In this document: positions 11,946-22,085 of the stretch, one piece after another
Numbering within the stretch: position 1 is the first letter of the stretch
How the letters are laid out: each line of letters starts with the position of its first letter
Assembly: GCF_000002235.5 (NCBI RefSeq)
Contig: NW_022145615.1
Location: forward strand, 16,354,712 to 16,418,711
Origin: Strongylocentrotus purpuratus
Lineage: Eukaryota > Echinodermata > Echinoidea > Camarodonta > Strongylocentrotidae
DNA: 64,000 nucleotides
Reading direction: 5' to 3'
The notes under the pieces: model-generated
What the model was told of the DNA's origin: nothing
The model's database searches: none
What the model saw: the letters and a program-made list of their open reading frames with translations, nothing else
Made by a program: the position numbers and the translations under genes

Positions 11946-12719
11946 AACGTTTTTAATAATATAGTTAGGTACATTAACAGGGAAATGGCATTCACATTTA
12001 TTTCAAATGCTGATTTTTAAGTAAATTTTAATGCTAAACACAGTGCCACCAACTATTGAGAAAGTCGGTGCCAAAATTGCCTAAATTGTTTTGTTTTATG
12101 AGCCCACCAGAAACATAGTATTCAGTAGAAATACTCCAAAGTTGCTCCAAAAGGGCCCAAAATACCTGCAACTCTAGACAGTCAAGAGATCTACTTTTAA
12201 CTATTTTCTGGGGTAATATGATCAATGTAAATATCTCCTTCGGTATCAAAATACAATGATAGATTGTGGGTATAGCGCTTTGATCGCCAACTATGTCTCA
12301 GTTAGAAAGAGATCCGACAGGAATCGAAAACGGAAACATAGCTTGACCATGGCCACAATGGAGTTCCCTTGAGCACGTTGAGTGTTGAATATTTCTGCTA
12401 GGATGAACAGAACCATTTAATTAGTGGCTCTCAACAGAGAAAACAGCCGTGTACTTTTTGAATAATCATTTGTTCATGTTCATATGTGTGTCCATATGCT
12501 TTTAAAACCCAAACCAGATCAGTCCGATCCAATATTATTAGGTGATCGGCTGCAGCGTAGCGTACCAGAGCATCTATTGATTTCGTCAGAATATCTCCTT
12601 TTACTAAGACTAGTCCCTCAAATTAGCTAAGTTTTCAAGGTTGCTGGTTCCAAACAATTTTGTGCTAAACAATGGCGTGGTGAACACACCAGCGCCAAAC
12701 ATTTAATTTTCCCTGCTCC
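11946..12719. other. upstream region of SLC10 gene 1, nothing recognised
   Basis: No gene or clear repeat. A G run at 11780-11793 lies just before it. Promoter elements of gene 1 may be here but none could be pinned down. Confidence 0.4.
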
Positions 12720-13275
12720 AGCCCGTTGCTTGAATGTTGTCGCGGTGAACCTCACATGTAGGCTCTGTTGTTTGGAACCAGGAATGCTAGGTTCTCACTG
12801 TCGTGCGATCCGTTGCGAATCCCACGATGGGTCATTCGTAGCTGATCGTGGAACTTATCTGACATGTAATGTTTGGACACGAGGTGATGCGAGTCGATAC
12901 GTTATGGTATGATTTGGTGCGCTTGGATGCGATAAGGTCACGATTGGTCAATTTAAGGTGACACGATCTGGTCTCCCGTTCACATATGATCATATACGTT
13001 CCGATGGGATTGTCCCGATTGAGTCCATGATTGGGTCTCAATGTGACACGTTCATCACGATCGGGTACGTGCAGATACGTTCAGATACCTTCGTTCATCA
13101 AGAACCGATGCGCACTTTTGCGGCAAGATACGATTGTGGTCGCGAAGTCTTTCACGATAAGGGTCCAGAGGGATCACAATTTGAGCTACGATTGGACCCG
13201 ACGGATATATATACAGGCCGACTGACTATGTACTTCATCGTTTCTTGAACTTCTACAGAGTGAACACTACGACCC
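12720..13275 (+). repeat. CGAT-rich flank of Harbinger element, probable 5' subterminal region
   Basis: The sequence is full of short related motifs (GATCCGTTGCGAATC, TCACGATCGGGTACG, GTGACACGTTCATCACG). Related vocabulary recurs at 16010-16450 (TACGATCCGTTGTGACCG). The two stretches bracket the dead transposase, so they may be the two subterminal regions of one Harbinger element. Terminal repeats were not identified. Confidence 0.35.
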
Positions 13276-13282
13276 ACAACCA

Positions 13283-14502
13283 TTGATGAGTATGATGACA
13301 ACGCGGCATTTGCAGTCTTACGGTATGCTTATATTATTACCAGAGAGGAAGAAGACGAGCAACAGCCAGACTAGCTACAACCCCAACCACAAATGGTCAG
13401 GAGAGCTGCAGCCAGGCAGTTCTGGGTGCGACCATGGCTCACAGAGGAGAGGACAAACAGTTTGGCCAGTTCTCCACCCTCCTAGACACGTTATTAGGGC
13501 TGGAAGATCCACTAGCGTTCCAAAACTACACAAGGTTAACACCAAAGCTCTTCGATGAAGTCTTGCAGAGAGTGGCCCCAGCAATCGAGAGGGAACGCAC
13601 CAGTTTCAGGCAACGCCTCTCACCTAGCTGGACTGAAACTGGCAGTGACACTGAGGCATCTTGCCACTGGAGACAACTATCGGTCCCTTGCGTATGCCTT
13701 CAGGTGTGGAGTGTCCAGTGATGGTTTCAGAAGTGTGCCAGGCAATTGTTCAAGCGTACAAAGATGAGGTGTTTAGCCTACCTGTGACCCCTGAAGCGTG
13801 GACAGCCATAGCTAACCAGTTTGAGCACAGATGGAACATCCCCATGCCGTTGGGGGCCCCTGGGTGGCAAACACATTGCTATCAAGAAACCCCGCCACAC
13901 TGGCGCCCTGTAAAAGGGCTTCTTTTCAATACCACTCCTGGCTCTGTTGGATGCAGATTACAAGTTTTGTGTGGATCGAGCTTGGTGGAAAAGGACACAT
14001 GTCAGATGCTCAGATATTTGGCGACTCTGAGCTGTTCAACGACCTGGAAGAGGAACCCCCTAGGACCCCCACCCTGCCTTCTGACTGTAAGCCCTGATGA
14101 CCTCCAAGACATGTCTTCTTCATCCTAGGGGATGACGCCTTCGCACTTCGAACTACCTCCTGAAGCCATACGGCAGAAGAAGGGTGGCCAGGGAGGAGAG
14201 TATTCAACTACAGACTATTAAGGGGGAGAAGAGTGGTGGGAAATGCCTTTGGGATCCTGGCCAATAGATTCAGGTGTCTCCTCAGGACTCTAGAGCAGAA
14301 TCCCAACACTGTGAAGGATATGGTTGAGGCGGCAGTGGTTATGCACAACCTACTGAGGCAGAGGCATCCAGGCATTGCAGCACAAGAGGTGGACCAAGGG
14401 GCTGAAAAAATACGATGTTATCCAAGGAGCATGAAGGGACCATATATGGATTGGCTAAATGTGAATCAACCTCCTGCACCTCGCAACTCAGCTATTATAT
14501 AG
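13283..14502 (+). pseudogene. PIF/Harbinger transposase, frameshifted and catalytically dead
   Basis: Blocks of a HARBI1-like DDE transposase occur in all three forward frames: [20 protein letters not shown] (near 13500), [20 protein letters not shown] (near 13630), [20 protein letters not shown] (near 13730), [20 protein letters not shown] (near 13970) and [20 protein letters not shown] (near 14240). At least four frame changes separate them. The first catalytic Asp, normally in a MDGKHI context near 13850, reads as Gly, and the Glu before NAFG is Gly, so two of three catalytic acids are lost. A cut-and-paste enzyme in life; here a relic. Confidence 0.88.
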
Positions 14503-14689
14503 TAGATGCAAAGCATCAGAGGGAACTCCTGAAGGCCTTCTTCAACTCACAACAATGTGTGGTCGCATGGCAGGAAAGGATGGCCGGGGTTTTCGGCATT
14601 AAATTGCGGTCAAATGAGCATCCATTGGCCCGCCTTAGGGCCCCTTGTAGAGCCAAAGGGGCTACTTTCACAGGAGAGTCGTGAGACAG

Positions 14690-15990
14690 CTGCAAGATTG
14701 TCTCACGAGAATTACATTTTTTCGAGGCTCGCACAACATTGCGAGTCTGTCGTGCGTTAGCCTTGCAACACATTTTCGTTTTTTGAGGGGCATATAGCTC
14801 TGGCAACAGTCCACAGGCCTCATTAGGGAGTTTTCGCAAACTCATTGCGGACAGAGAATCTGCGGTTCGTGTGCAAAATCGAGAAGCTACTATAGTAACA
14901 GCAGGGTGACCGCTGAGGTACTGAAATCCAGAACGGGTTTTGGCCAAATCTACGGGCGTTCTCAATGACGCCCCAAGTGAATCAAGTGCCTCGATACAGA
15001 ATCCAATCTGCATACATTAGTTGTTGCCACACTTAATACATGCAGTTTGCATTCTGACTATTACGAATCCTAGACAGGTGAATGAAATAATTTGTATTGA
15101 GGAACTTCACAAAGACGTATGTATTAAATTTGATTACATTACGAAAATGGCCTGTTTCCCTTCCACACAATACAGTACAGATGGGACTACACGACTAGCA
15201 CAACTTGTCTCGACCAAGCCACAAAACGGCTTTTTATCAAATTTCAACAATTTTATCATCAAGTTTTAAAACAATTCATGTTATATCCATATTCATGTTG
15301 TTATTGTTTAGAAACAATAATCGGAAGAAAAAAAACTCACCGAAGAGTCATTCGTGTCAGGGGCGGATCAAGGGAGGTTAGGAGGTTTAAACCCCCCCCC
15401 CCCCCCTTGGGCTGGCCCAGGTGCTTTCTACCCCCCCCCCCCCGAAATATAGGTTGGCACTTTTTTCAAATTGAAAACAAATGTTAGTGCCCCCTACCCC
15501 CCCCCCCCCACTAAGCGAAATATTGGTTGGTGCGATTTTTCAAATGTCAACCCCCCCCCCCCCCACGCCATAGAAGCTAGATCTGCCCGTCGAAATTCGT
15601 CATCCTTCTTTATTAGACGACGAAATTCTCATCACCATCTTTGGTACAAGCTCGCTGGTTGGATGTTTATTCACTTGGGGCGTCTTTGAGAACGCCCGTA
15701 GATTTGGCCAAAACCCGTTCTGGATTTCAGTACCTTAGCGATCGCCCTGCTGTTACTATAGTAGCTTCTCGATTTTGCACACGAACCGCAGATTCTCTGT
15801 CCTCAATGAGCTTGCGAAATACCCCTAATGTTTGTCGAACTGGCAACAACTAATGTATGCAGTTTGGATTCTGTCTATTGAAATACTATTATCCTTATCA
15901 GGTGAATGAAATAGTTTGTATCGAGGCACTTCACAAAGACGTATGCATTAAATTTGGTTACATTACGAAAATTGCCTAATGGCAAATCAA
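14690..15990. repeat. inverted and direct repeat complex inside the Harbinger region
   Basis: About 165 bp at 14823-14988 (with GTTCGTGTGCAAAATCGAGA) reappears inverted at 15665-15830. A separate ~130-bp segment at 15028-15155 (CAGGTGAATGAAAT, ACTTCACAAAGACGTATG) reappears directly at 15850-15980. Between them are C-rich blocks starting AGGGGCGGATCAAGGGAGG at 15359 with C runs of 12-15 bases. This looks like several non-autonomous elements of one family inserted near each other; boundaries are uncertain. Confidence 0.7.
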
Positions 15991-16009
15991 TACCTCCGTA
16001 GAGATACGT

Positions 16010-16450
16010 ACGCATTCACCGAAAAGCGAAACCACGTATTGTATCGAGGGCGGTCTGTGTGCGACGGCCGTAAACCTGAGTGCTCTGCGTCCTAGAAGGT
16101 CTGTCCGTTGCTGAGCGAAAACTCGCTATTATATAGTCGGGTGACGGACGCGCGAGCGTCCCTCGTGCATCCCACGAATGAACCACGACCCGATCACGTA
16201 AAAAATAGCCCCCCCCGAAAATACCCGACAAATCACGATGGTCCCACGACTGTCGCACGACTGACAAACCCACGACGTGACATTTTTTCTGACGCGCCCC
16301 TATCGCCAAAACGTCTTTAGTGTGTCGTTGCTTTTGTCCCCACTCGAAAAAAGATTTTGGGCGTGATGTAAAATCTGGCTTAGACATATGGGTCTATCAC
16401 GACAACATTTCGTACGATCCGTTGTGACCGAGGCTTATCCTAAACGACGA
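16010..16450. repeat. CGTGGG/CGAT-rich region, probable Harbinger subterminal sequence
   Basis: Many short variants of CCCACGA and TCGTGGG occur (CATCCCACGAATGAACCACG, GGTCCCACGACTGTCGCACG). The long open frame on the minus strand is a product of this repetition. Position and motif content suggest it belongs with 12720-13275. Confidence 0.35.
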
Positions 16451-17886
16451 GCGAATATGACGTTAGCTCTTCGGTACTCTTTTGATTTTGTCATAATCTA
16501 TTTTTTCTCCCTTTCTTTCTGTAATTTTTTTCCCGCTTTATATCTCATGAATGACATGATTAATGACAATGAATTTGTCATAACATATATATATGGTATA
16601 TGCATGATTATTGATCCTAATCAGGATCTTCTTTTTTTTAATTACTGATACGTGTTGTTATCTAGGCGTAATTTTGTTAATTTCTATTAATGACTATATT
16701 TCCGTCATAATTTATATTGTCATTTCTGAAGGATACTTAATATGCATAAACTAGATGTCACGGGTAAACTTTTGGTTACACTGATGTTCGTGAGCGCGTC
16801 ATGGAGTTTGTCAAAATGCTTATTCCAAAGTTTTTTTAAACATTTAAACCCTTTGTCTTGTAGTTCATGCAAGATGGCCAGTTAATTTCAAGTCTATTTA
16901 CATGTCATTAATATTTTACAGATAGCTTATCAGAAATGTTAGATGAGACCATTAGATTTGAAATCATTCGTCAGACAGGTTTTAACAACTGTACTGTCAT
17001 TAAAGAGTGTATGCCTGGTGTAAATTTTCCCCCATTTCTTATTTTAATTTTATCTGCAGGTAGATCTAGACCATAACTCCCTAACAAGCAGCAGTTGTGC
17101 TTTGATGGAATTGACCAAGTGTGTGAACATTAATAAATACACTGAAATGTATTATTTTAAAAACAAACCAGAAACAAATAAACAACAACAAAAACATACG
17201 AACAAACAAAAAACCCACGGGCTATAAGTTGTTACTCAGCTAGGGCATAAACGAATTTCGATACATTAATTGAAGTAGCACATGTGTAGGAGCGAGCGGA
17301 AGTAGAACAGGAACATCACGGGGCTACATGGTCGAGTTCAAGCCTAGACAACCTTTTTTTTTTTTTATAAATATAAATAATAATTTCCGCAAGAAATGTA
17401 ATCAGGTAAAACATTTGAAATGCCAGCTTTCACATTTCTATAAACCAAATTAAATCTTTTACTACAATTTCCTTCTAACTGTTCTAAAATAGAGCTTGGT
17501 GTTTTTTTGAAACGCAATGCTCACTTTCAGACATTGACATCTTTCCTGCTTCTCCATTCATGGCGCCATCGACAATGTACTATATTTCGTTCAATCATTC
17601 CTTGCAATGTGTATGCTGCAATAGATAAGTTACTTGCACGCCTTCTATTCATTGCGCACCGGAGAAACTTTGCCAATGGAAGACGGCCGTTGTGTCGATG
17701 AAACCACTTAGCTGAGGAGAGCGGTAACCGGGCAGGTTACGGTACGTCACAAAGTATTCTATAATTCTGAAAAGTACTACATTGACATCAAATATGCATT
17801 TTAATTTCATTTTTTAGTCTGAAATAAGCCCTAGTAGTGCCTTTAACTTCATATAATTATATTTAAATCTTAAATGTTGTTTGTGA
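16451..17886. other. intergenic, nothing recognised
   Basis: AT-rich DNA with a poly-T run near 17350 and an A/AC-rich stretch near 17160-17215. No gene or transposon could be supported. Confidence 0.45.
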
Positions 17887-18374
17887 CGTACGGGCAGCGC
17901 TCAAAATACACGGGGGCGGTGGGCGATTCGCCCCCGTGAGCTACATAATCGCCCCCGTCAGGTTGCTCACGGGGGCGATTGCAAAATTAAAAATCGCTCC
18001 CGTGGAATTATAAAATAAAGATTATCTTTTCTGTTATAACTTTAACACAATATTGAGTTTAAATTTTCAAACCTTAAACCAATGAAAGGGAACTTAGATT
18101 AGCGTGCAAGATTTCTCGTTTTATGAGTAGGCCTAGTTATTACCGATTTAGCTCGCAGTGCAGTGCTGCCGTCATCAGTGGTTATAGGCCTACTGCGCCG
18201 TTAGTAGCGGTACGTGTGCACGCTGCCGCGCCATGTCTGCTGGAGCTGGAGGCGATCGCGCAAGGGCAGAAACATGGTCATGGAGAAGTTTTTCGTTGTG
18301 AAAGCGTTAACCCGCTGAAATCTGGTGATTTCAAATGACCAGCAAATAATGAAACTCGACCAGTAAATCAATAT

Positions 18375-18527
18375 TAGGGACTTTTAGATTTGCACGATGA
18401 GAACGTGGACTGCAACGTGTGACCTCCTTTTAAGGCAGTGCCAGTGCTTAAAAGGACGAGACGTGTGGCTGCCAGTGCCTTAAAAGGACGTAACACGTCC
18501 ACGTCCACGCAAATCTAAAAGTCCGTA
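18375..18527. mobile_element. MITE, TAGGGACTTTTAGATTTGC family, uninterrupted copy
   Basis: Ends are TAGGGACTTTTAGATTTGC and GCAAATCTAAAAGTCCGTA. Inside, CCTTTTAAGGCAGTGCC and variants are repeated in both orientations. It shares ends and internal motifs with the element at 8004-8506. Confidence 0.85.
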
Positions 18528-18834
18528 TTGAAAAGAAGAGGAAGACCAAGATGTCGTGGAATGATATGGTAACATGGGCAGATCTAGGGGGGGGGGGGTT
18601 AGGGGGTTTAACCCCCTCCTCCCGGCCCCCTTGGGCTGCCAAGTGAAAATGTGACATTAAAGCGGGGGGGGGGGGGGAGAGATGCTGGAGAGGAGGACTA
18701 CTAATCTATTTTATTTTTTTCAGGGGGGGGGGAAGTGAAGCGCCGTTTTAGCATGACTTTCTTTTTAACTCTTACTTTCACCTATCTCAGATAACCCTAA
18801 GTTTTTGGTTGCTGCTTTGGTTCCATGACACATG

Positions 18835-19300
18835 CTCCGCCGACATTTACTCCGCAAAACGCGACAATTGCTCCCCGACATTTGCTCCGCGACAGTTGCT
18901 CCGCCGACTGTTGCTCCGCCGACATTTGCTCCGCCGACAATTGCTCCGCCGACATTTGCTCCGCCGACAATTGCTCCGCCGACATTTGCTCCGCCGACAA
19001 TTGCTCCGCCGACAATTGCTCCGCAAAACGCGACAATTGCTCCGGTGACAAATGCTCCTCGAACGACAGTTGCTCCGCCGACAATTGCTCCGCAAAACGC
19101 GACAATTGCTCCGCCGACATTTGCTCCGCTAAAAAAGTGCCCCGTAAAATACAAAGGCTACTACGACAATAATTGTTGCTCCTCCCTAAAAGTACCCCGC
19201 AAAAGACAATGCTCCACCGACAATTAAATTGCTCTCTGATCCAAAAGTGCGGCCTCGTGGAAGACATGAATGCTCCTCTGGCAATTAGTGCAATAAATGC
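18835..19300 (+). repeat. 15-bp minisatellite (GCTCCGCCGACAATT)
   Basis: About twenty copies of a 15-base unit alternate between GCTCCGCCGACATTT and GCTCCGCCGACAATT, regular to about 19135 and degenerate to about 19300 (GCTCCGCAAAACGCGACAATT-like variants). Because 15 is a multiple of three, most frames stay open (Pro-Thr-Ile-Ala-Pro repeats on one strand), but composition and multi-frame openness argue against a protein. Confidence 0.92.
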
Positions 19301-19711
19301 TCAGCCGTTGTTTGCTATTCCCCATAATGTTTGATTTAAAAAAACATCAAGTTTTAGCTCCTTATGCAAGTTCTCCGGCGAAAGATAATTACTCCGCTCA
19401 AAATCTGTTTCATTTATTACTCATTAGCCGATCAAAAGCTCAAGGCTATCTCTCTCTCTCTTTCTTGCTCTTCCTTTTCCTTTTTACACCCTTTTCTTGT
19501 CTTCCTTTTAGCTCTTTTCTTTCCTCTCATGCTATTAGTCTTCTTTCATTTTCATCACTTCTTCTTTTCTTCCCCTCTCGAGTTCTATTTCTCTCGTGAA
19601 ATTGTAACGTAATGTAGTACATGTAGTACATTCTTGTTTAGAATAGTATTTTCATTAAGATCCAGTCCGTTTTCTATAGGTTTCTTTCATTCAGTTAAGT
19701 GTATGTAGCTT

Positions 19712-19715
<4 letters not shown>

Positions 19716-19780
<65 letters not shown>
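19716..19780. repeat. (TA)n microsatellite
   Basis: About 32 uninterrupted TA units inside the hAT-like insertion. Confidence 0.97.
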
Positions 19781-19783
<3 letters not shown>

Positions 19784-19794
19784 GAGTAAAATCT

Positions 19795-19981
19795 TTTGAG
19801 CTAGTGCTCTTCGGTGTGGCGTACACATGGTAATCACATGGTAGATAAAATTATGATCATCAGTACTGGGTCAAATATATTAAAGAGAACTGAATTTGAA
19901 CCCGGGCCATAGGCTACCCCCTCTCGTTCTCTCTCCCTCTCTCTCCCTCTTCGTCGCCTTACTTTTCCCTCTCTTACCTCC
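19795..19981 (-). repeat. 190-bp dispersed repeat, copy 1, possible SINE
   Basis: It runs from GAGCTAGTGCTCTTCGGTG to TTACCTCCCT and matches 21663-21852 at roughly 95%. On the minus strand it contains GGGTTCAAATTC, which resembles a Pol III B box. A CT-rich tract follows on the plus strand. It might be a SINE fragment; no A box is convincing. Confidence 0.6.
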
Positions 19982-20501
19982 CTGTGCATTTGTATGCCTC
20001 GATAATACAAAAAATAAACAATAAGATTCTTCCTCTTCCCGTCCTTCTTCCTAGTACATGTAGTAGGAGTAGTACTAGAAGCGGTATCACAATAATAATG
20101 ACAACAATGATTATTATGGTTGGTGGTGTTACTAATGTTATTTTGTTATTGTGATTATTATCCTTATCATGATTATTATCGTTAAGATAAGTTATTATTG
20201 TAATTATTATAATCATTATTATTGTTATCATTTTGATGAATATGAACATGATGATTTTGATGACGATTAGTATAAGTATATAGTATTATTATAATTGTTA
20301 TCATATCATTATTATCATCTGTATTATCAGCATAATCTACAATGGCAGTAGTGTAGTATAGTACATGTAGAATTAGGCCTTATAGTAGAGGTATCATTCT
20401 GATCATTATTATTCTGATTAACTTTTGCAATACGTCTAGACGATAAACTCATGACAATTGACAATTGTCATGAATCATTGTCTTTAAGTTTACCATAAAT
20501 T

Positions 20502-21034
20502 CAGGCGCGTAGCCAGGGGGGGGGGCGGTGGGGGCGGTCGCCCCCCCCCCAAAAAAAAAACGCCGGCCAAAAAAAAAAAGAGAGAGAAAGAGAAGAAAAA
20601 AGTAAGAGGAAGTAGGAAGAAAAAGGGAAAAGGAGTCGAGAACGGTACAACGAATCGTTTTCTTTCTCTAATAATTTAATGAAACGTGAAAGCTTCCGCG
20701 CTTCGCGCGGAAAGGGGAAACTGAGTTCAAATTAAGGATTAGGAGTCGGGAAAGGTACAACGAATCGTCTTCTTTGTCTAATAATACGTCAAAGCTTCCG
20801 CGCTTCGCGCAGGAGGAGGGAGGGGGGCTGAATTCAGACAAGGATTGTGAGTCGAGAAAGGTACAACGAATCGTCTTCTTTCAAAGCTTCCGCGCTTCGC
20901 GCAGGAGGGGGGAAACTCCCCCCTCCCTGCACTCATCCCCCTAGGGAGCGCGCTGCGCGCGCTCTTTAAGTGATTCGTACGCTTCGCGTGCTCAATACCG
21001 CCCCCCCTAAAATAAAATCCTGGCTACGCGCTTG
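20502..21034. mobile_element. hAT-like MITE with CAGGCGCGTAGCCAGG ends and internal array
   Basis: Terminal inverted repeats are CAGGCGCGTAGCCAGG (20502) and CCTGGCTACGCGCTTG (to 21034). The left end is followed by long G, C and A runs. The body holds about three copies of the ~110-bp unit with ACGAATCGTCTTCTTT and CTTCCGCGCTTCGCGC (20640-20920). An 8-bp duplication could not be confirmed. It lies inside the larger hAT-like insertion. Confidence 0.75.
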
Positions 21035-21558
21035 TTACCATTTAATGCATTTGGTTCGAATTTTGCTCAGGTATTTGGTACCGGATGATTTAAATGGTAG
21101 AAATTAACTTGTGTCCTATTCATTCTAGTCTTATTCATTTGCATTATGTTTTATTCATTCAAGTTCTAATGTTTCTGACTGTTTTCAAGACAATATCTTA
21201 TGTGTCGATCATAGTTCTATGTAGCTTGATATCTCACGGTAATTTGGAGAGAAAAGCAATGCAAGCAATGATTTCTGAATTGTAGCGACTATCGCGTTCG
21301 CCTTTGCTGTTCTTCAATAATATTTGACAAGCAGTATTAATTAATTTTTCAAGGACTCATGATAAATTCGTTTAACAGTTGATTACCCTCGATTGATTCT
21401 TTTGTTCGGATTATTTGGCGGGGAAAATAGAAGTGAATGTACTATTATTCTTATTTGTTCATCGTCTCTACGATGCTCTTTGAATCAAAAACAGCTTTTA
21501 GTGTTAGGCTTCCTGAAAGAAATTTCAATTGTTTTTAAGAAATTTTTGGTTGCACTCT

Positions 21559-21623
21559 GTAGATTATGATGATGTGTTTGATCTTTTTTTCAATACAAGA
21601 TCAAACACATGATGAAAATCTAC
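21559..21623 (+). other. 65-nt imperfect hairpin
   Basis: One arm contains GATGTGTTTGATCTT and the other AAGATCAAACACATGATG; outer bases GTAGAT pair with ATCTAC. The loop is T-rich. Size and shape are pre-miRNA-like, but nothing else supports a gene and it lies inside transposon sequence. Confidence 0.35.
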
Positions 21624-21662
21624 TGGCTGGATGCCAATAAGTTCTTGACAACAATAACAAAA

Positions 21663-21852
21663 TGTGAGCTAGTGCTATTCGGTGTGGCGTACACTTGGCA
21701 ATCACATGGTAGATAAAATTATGATCATCAGTACTGGGTCATTTAAATTAAAGAGAACTGAATTTGAACCCGGGCCATAGGCTATCCCCTCTCGTTCTCT
21801 CTCCCTCTCTCTCCCTCTTCGTCGCCTTACTTTTCCCTCTTTTACCTCCCTT
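21663..21852 (-). repeat. 190-bp dispersed repeat, copy 2, possible SINE
   Basis: Second copy of the repeat at 19795-19981, in the same orientation, starting GTGAGCTAGTGCTATTCGG and ending TTTACCTCCCT. Flanking sequence differs, so the two are independent insertions or a duplication with later rearrangement. Confidence 0.6.
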
Positions 21853-22085
21853 TATTATTTATTATTTAATTTGTAAATTTGTAAGAGGGAAAATGCTGAT
21901 TGAAATAATAATGATGAAATAGCAAATAATTGAGGAGTATCGTAGGTACCAATTCAATGGATATTTGTATAAAAAAGAGCCCCCGTCAGTACTAAAAGAG
22001 CCCCCGTGAGAAGGCTCACGGGGGGCTCTTTGGGGGGGGGAAGAGCCCCCGTGGACAAAAAATTAATTTGAGCCCTGCGTACGGG

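Larger units (their letters stand above)
17895..22077. mobile_element. hAT-like 4.18-kb insertion with perfect 8-bp target duplication
   Basis: The left end is CAGCGCTCAAAAT (17895) and the right end AATTTGAGCCCTG (to 22077), an inverted pair with CAG termini. It is flanked by identical CGTACGGG at 17887-17894 and 22078-22085. CAG ends and 8-bp duplications are typical of the hAT superfamily. Just inside both ends are foldbacks of the GCCCCCGTGAG / CTCACGGGGGC type (17935-18005 and 21980-22050). No hAT transposase frame was seen, so the element is non-autonomous. It carries a MITE, a 15-bp minisatellite, a TA microsatellite, two copies of a 190-bp repeat and a second hAT-like element, listed separately. 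Confidence 0.85.

Noticed and set aside
12034-12249. 71-codon minus-strand frame upstream of SLC10 gene 1 as an extra coding exon
   Set aside because: No similarity to SLC10 N-termini, and gene 2 has no counterpart; the ATG exon at 11622 already gives a normal N-terminus.
16016-16387. 123-codon minus-strand frame
   Set aside because: It follows a CGTGGG-motif repeat in probable transposon subterminal sequence; no domain is recognisable.
18797-19267. Open frames of 79-156 codons on both strands with Ser-Ala-Glu-Gln or Pro-Thr-Ile-Ala-Pro repeats
   Set aside because: They all overlie one 15-bp minisatellite; a unit length divisible by three keeps frames open by itself. No start context, splice sites or domain.
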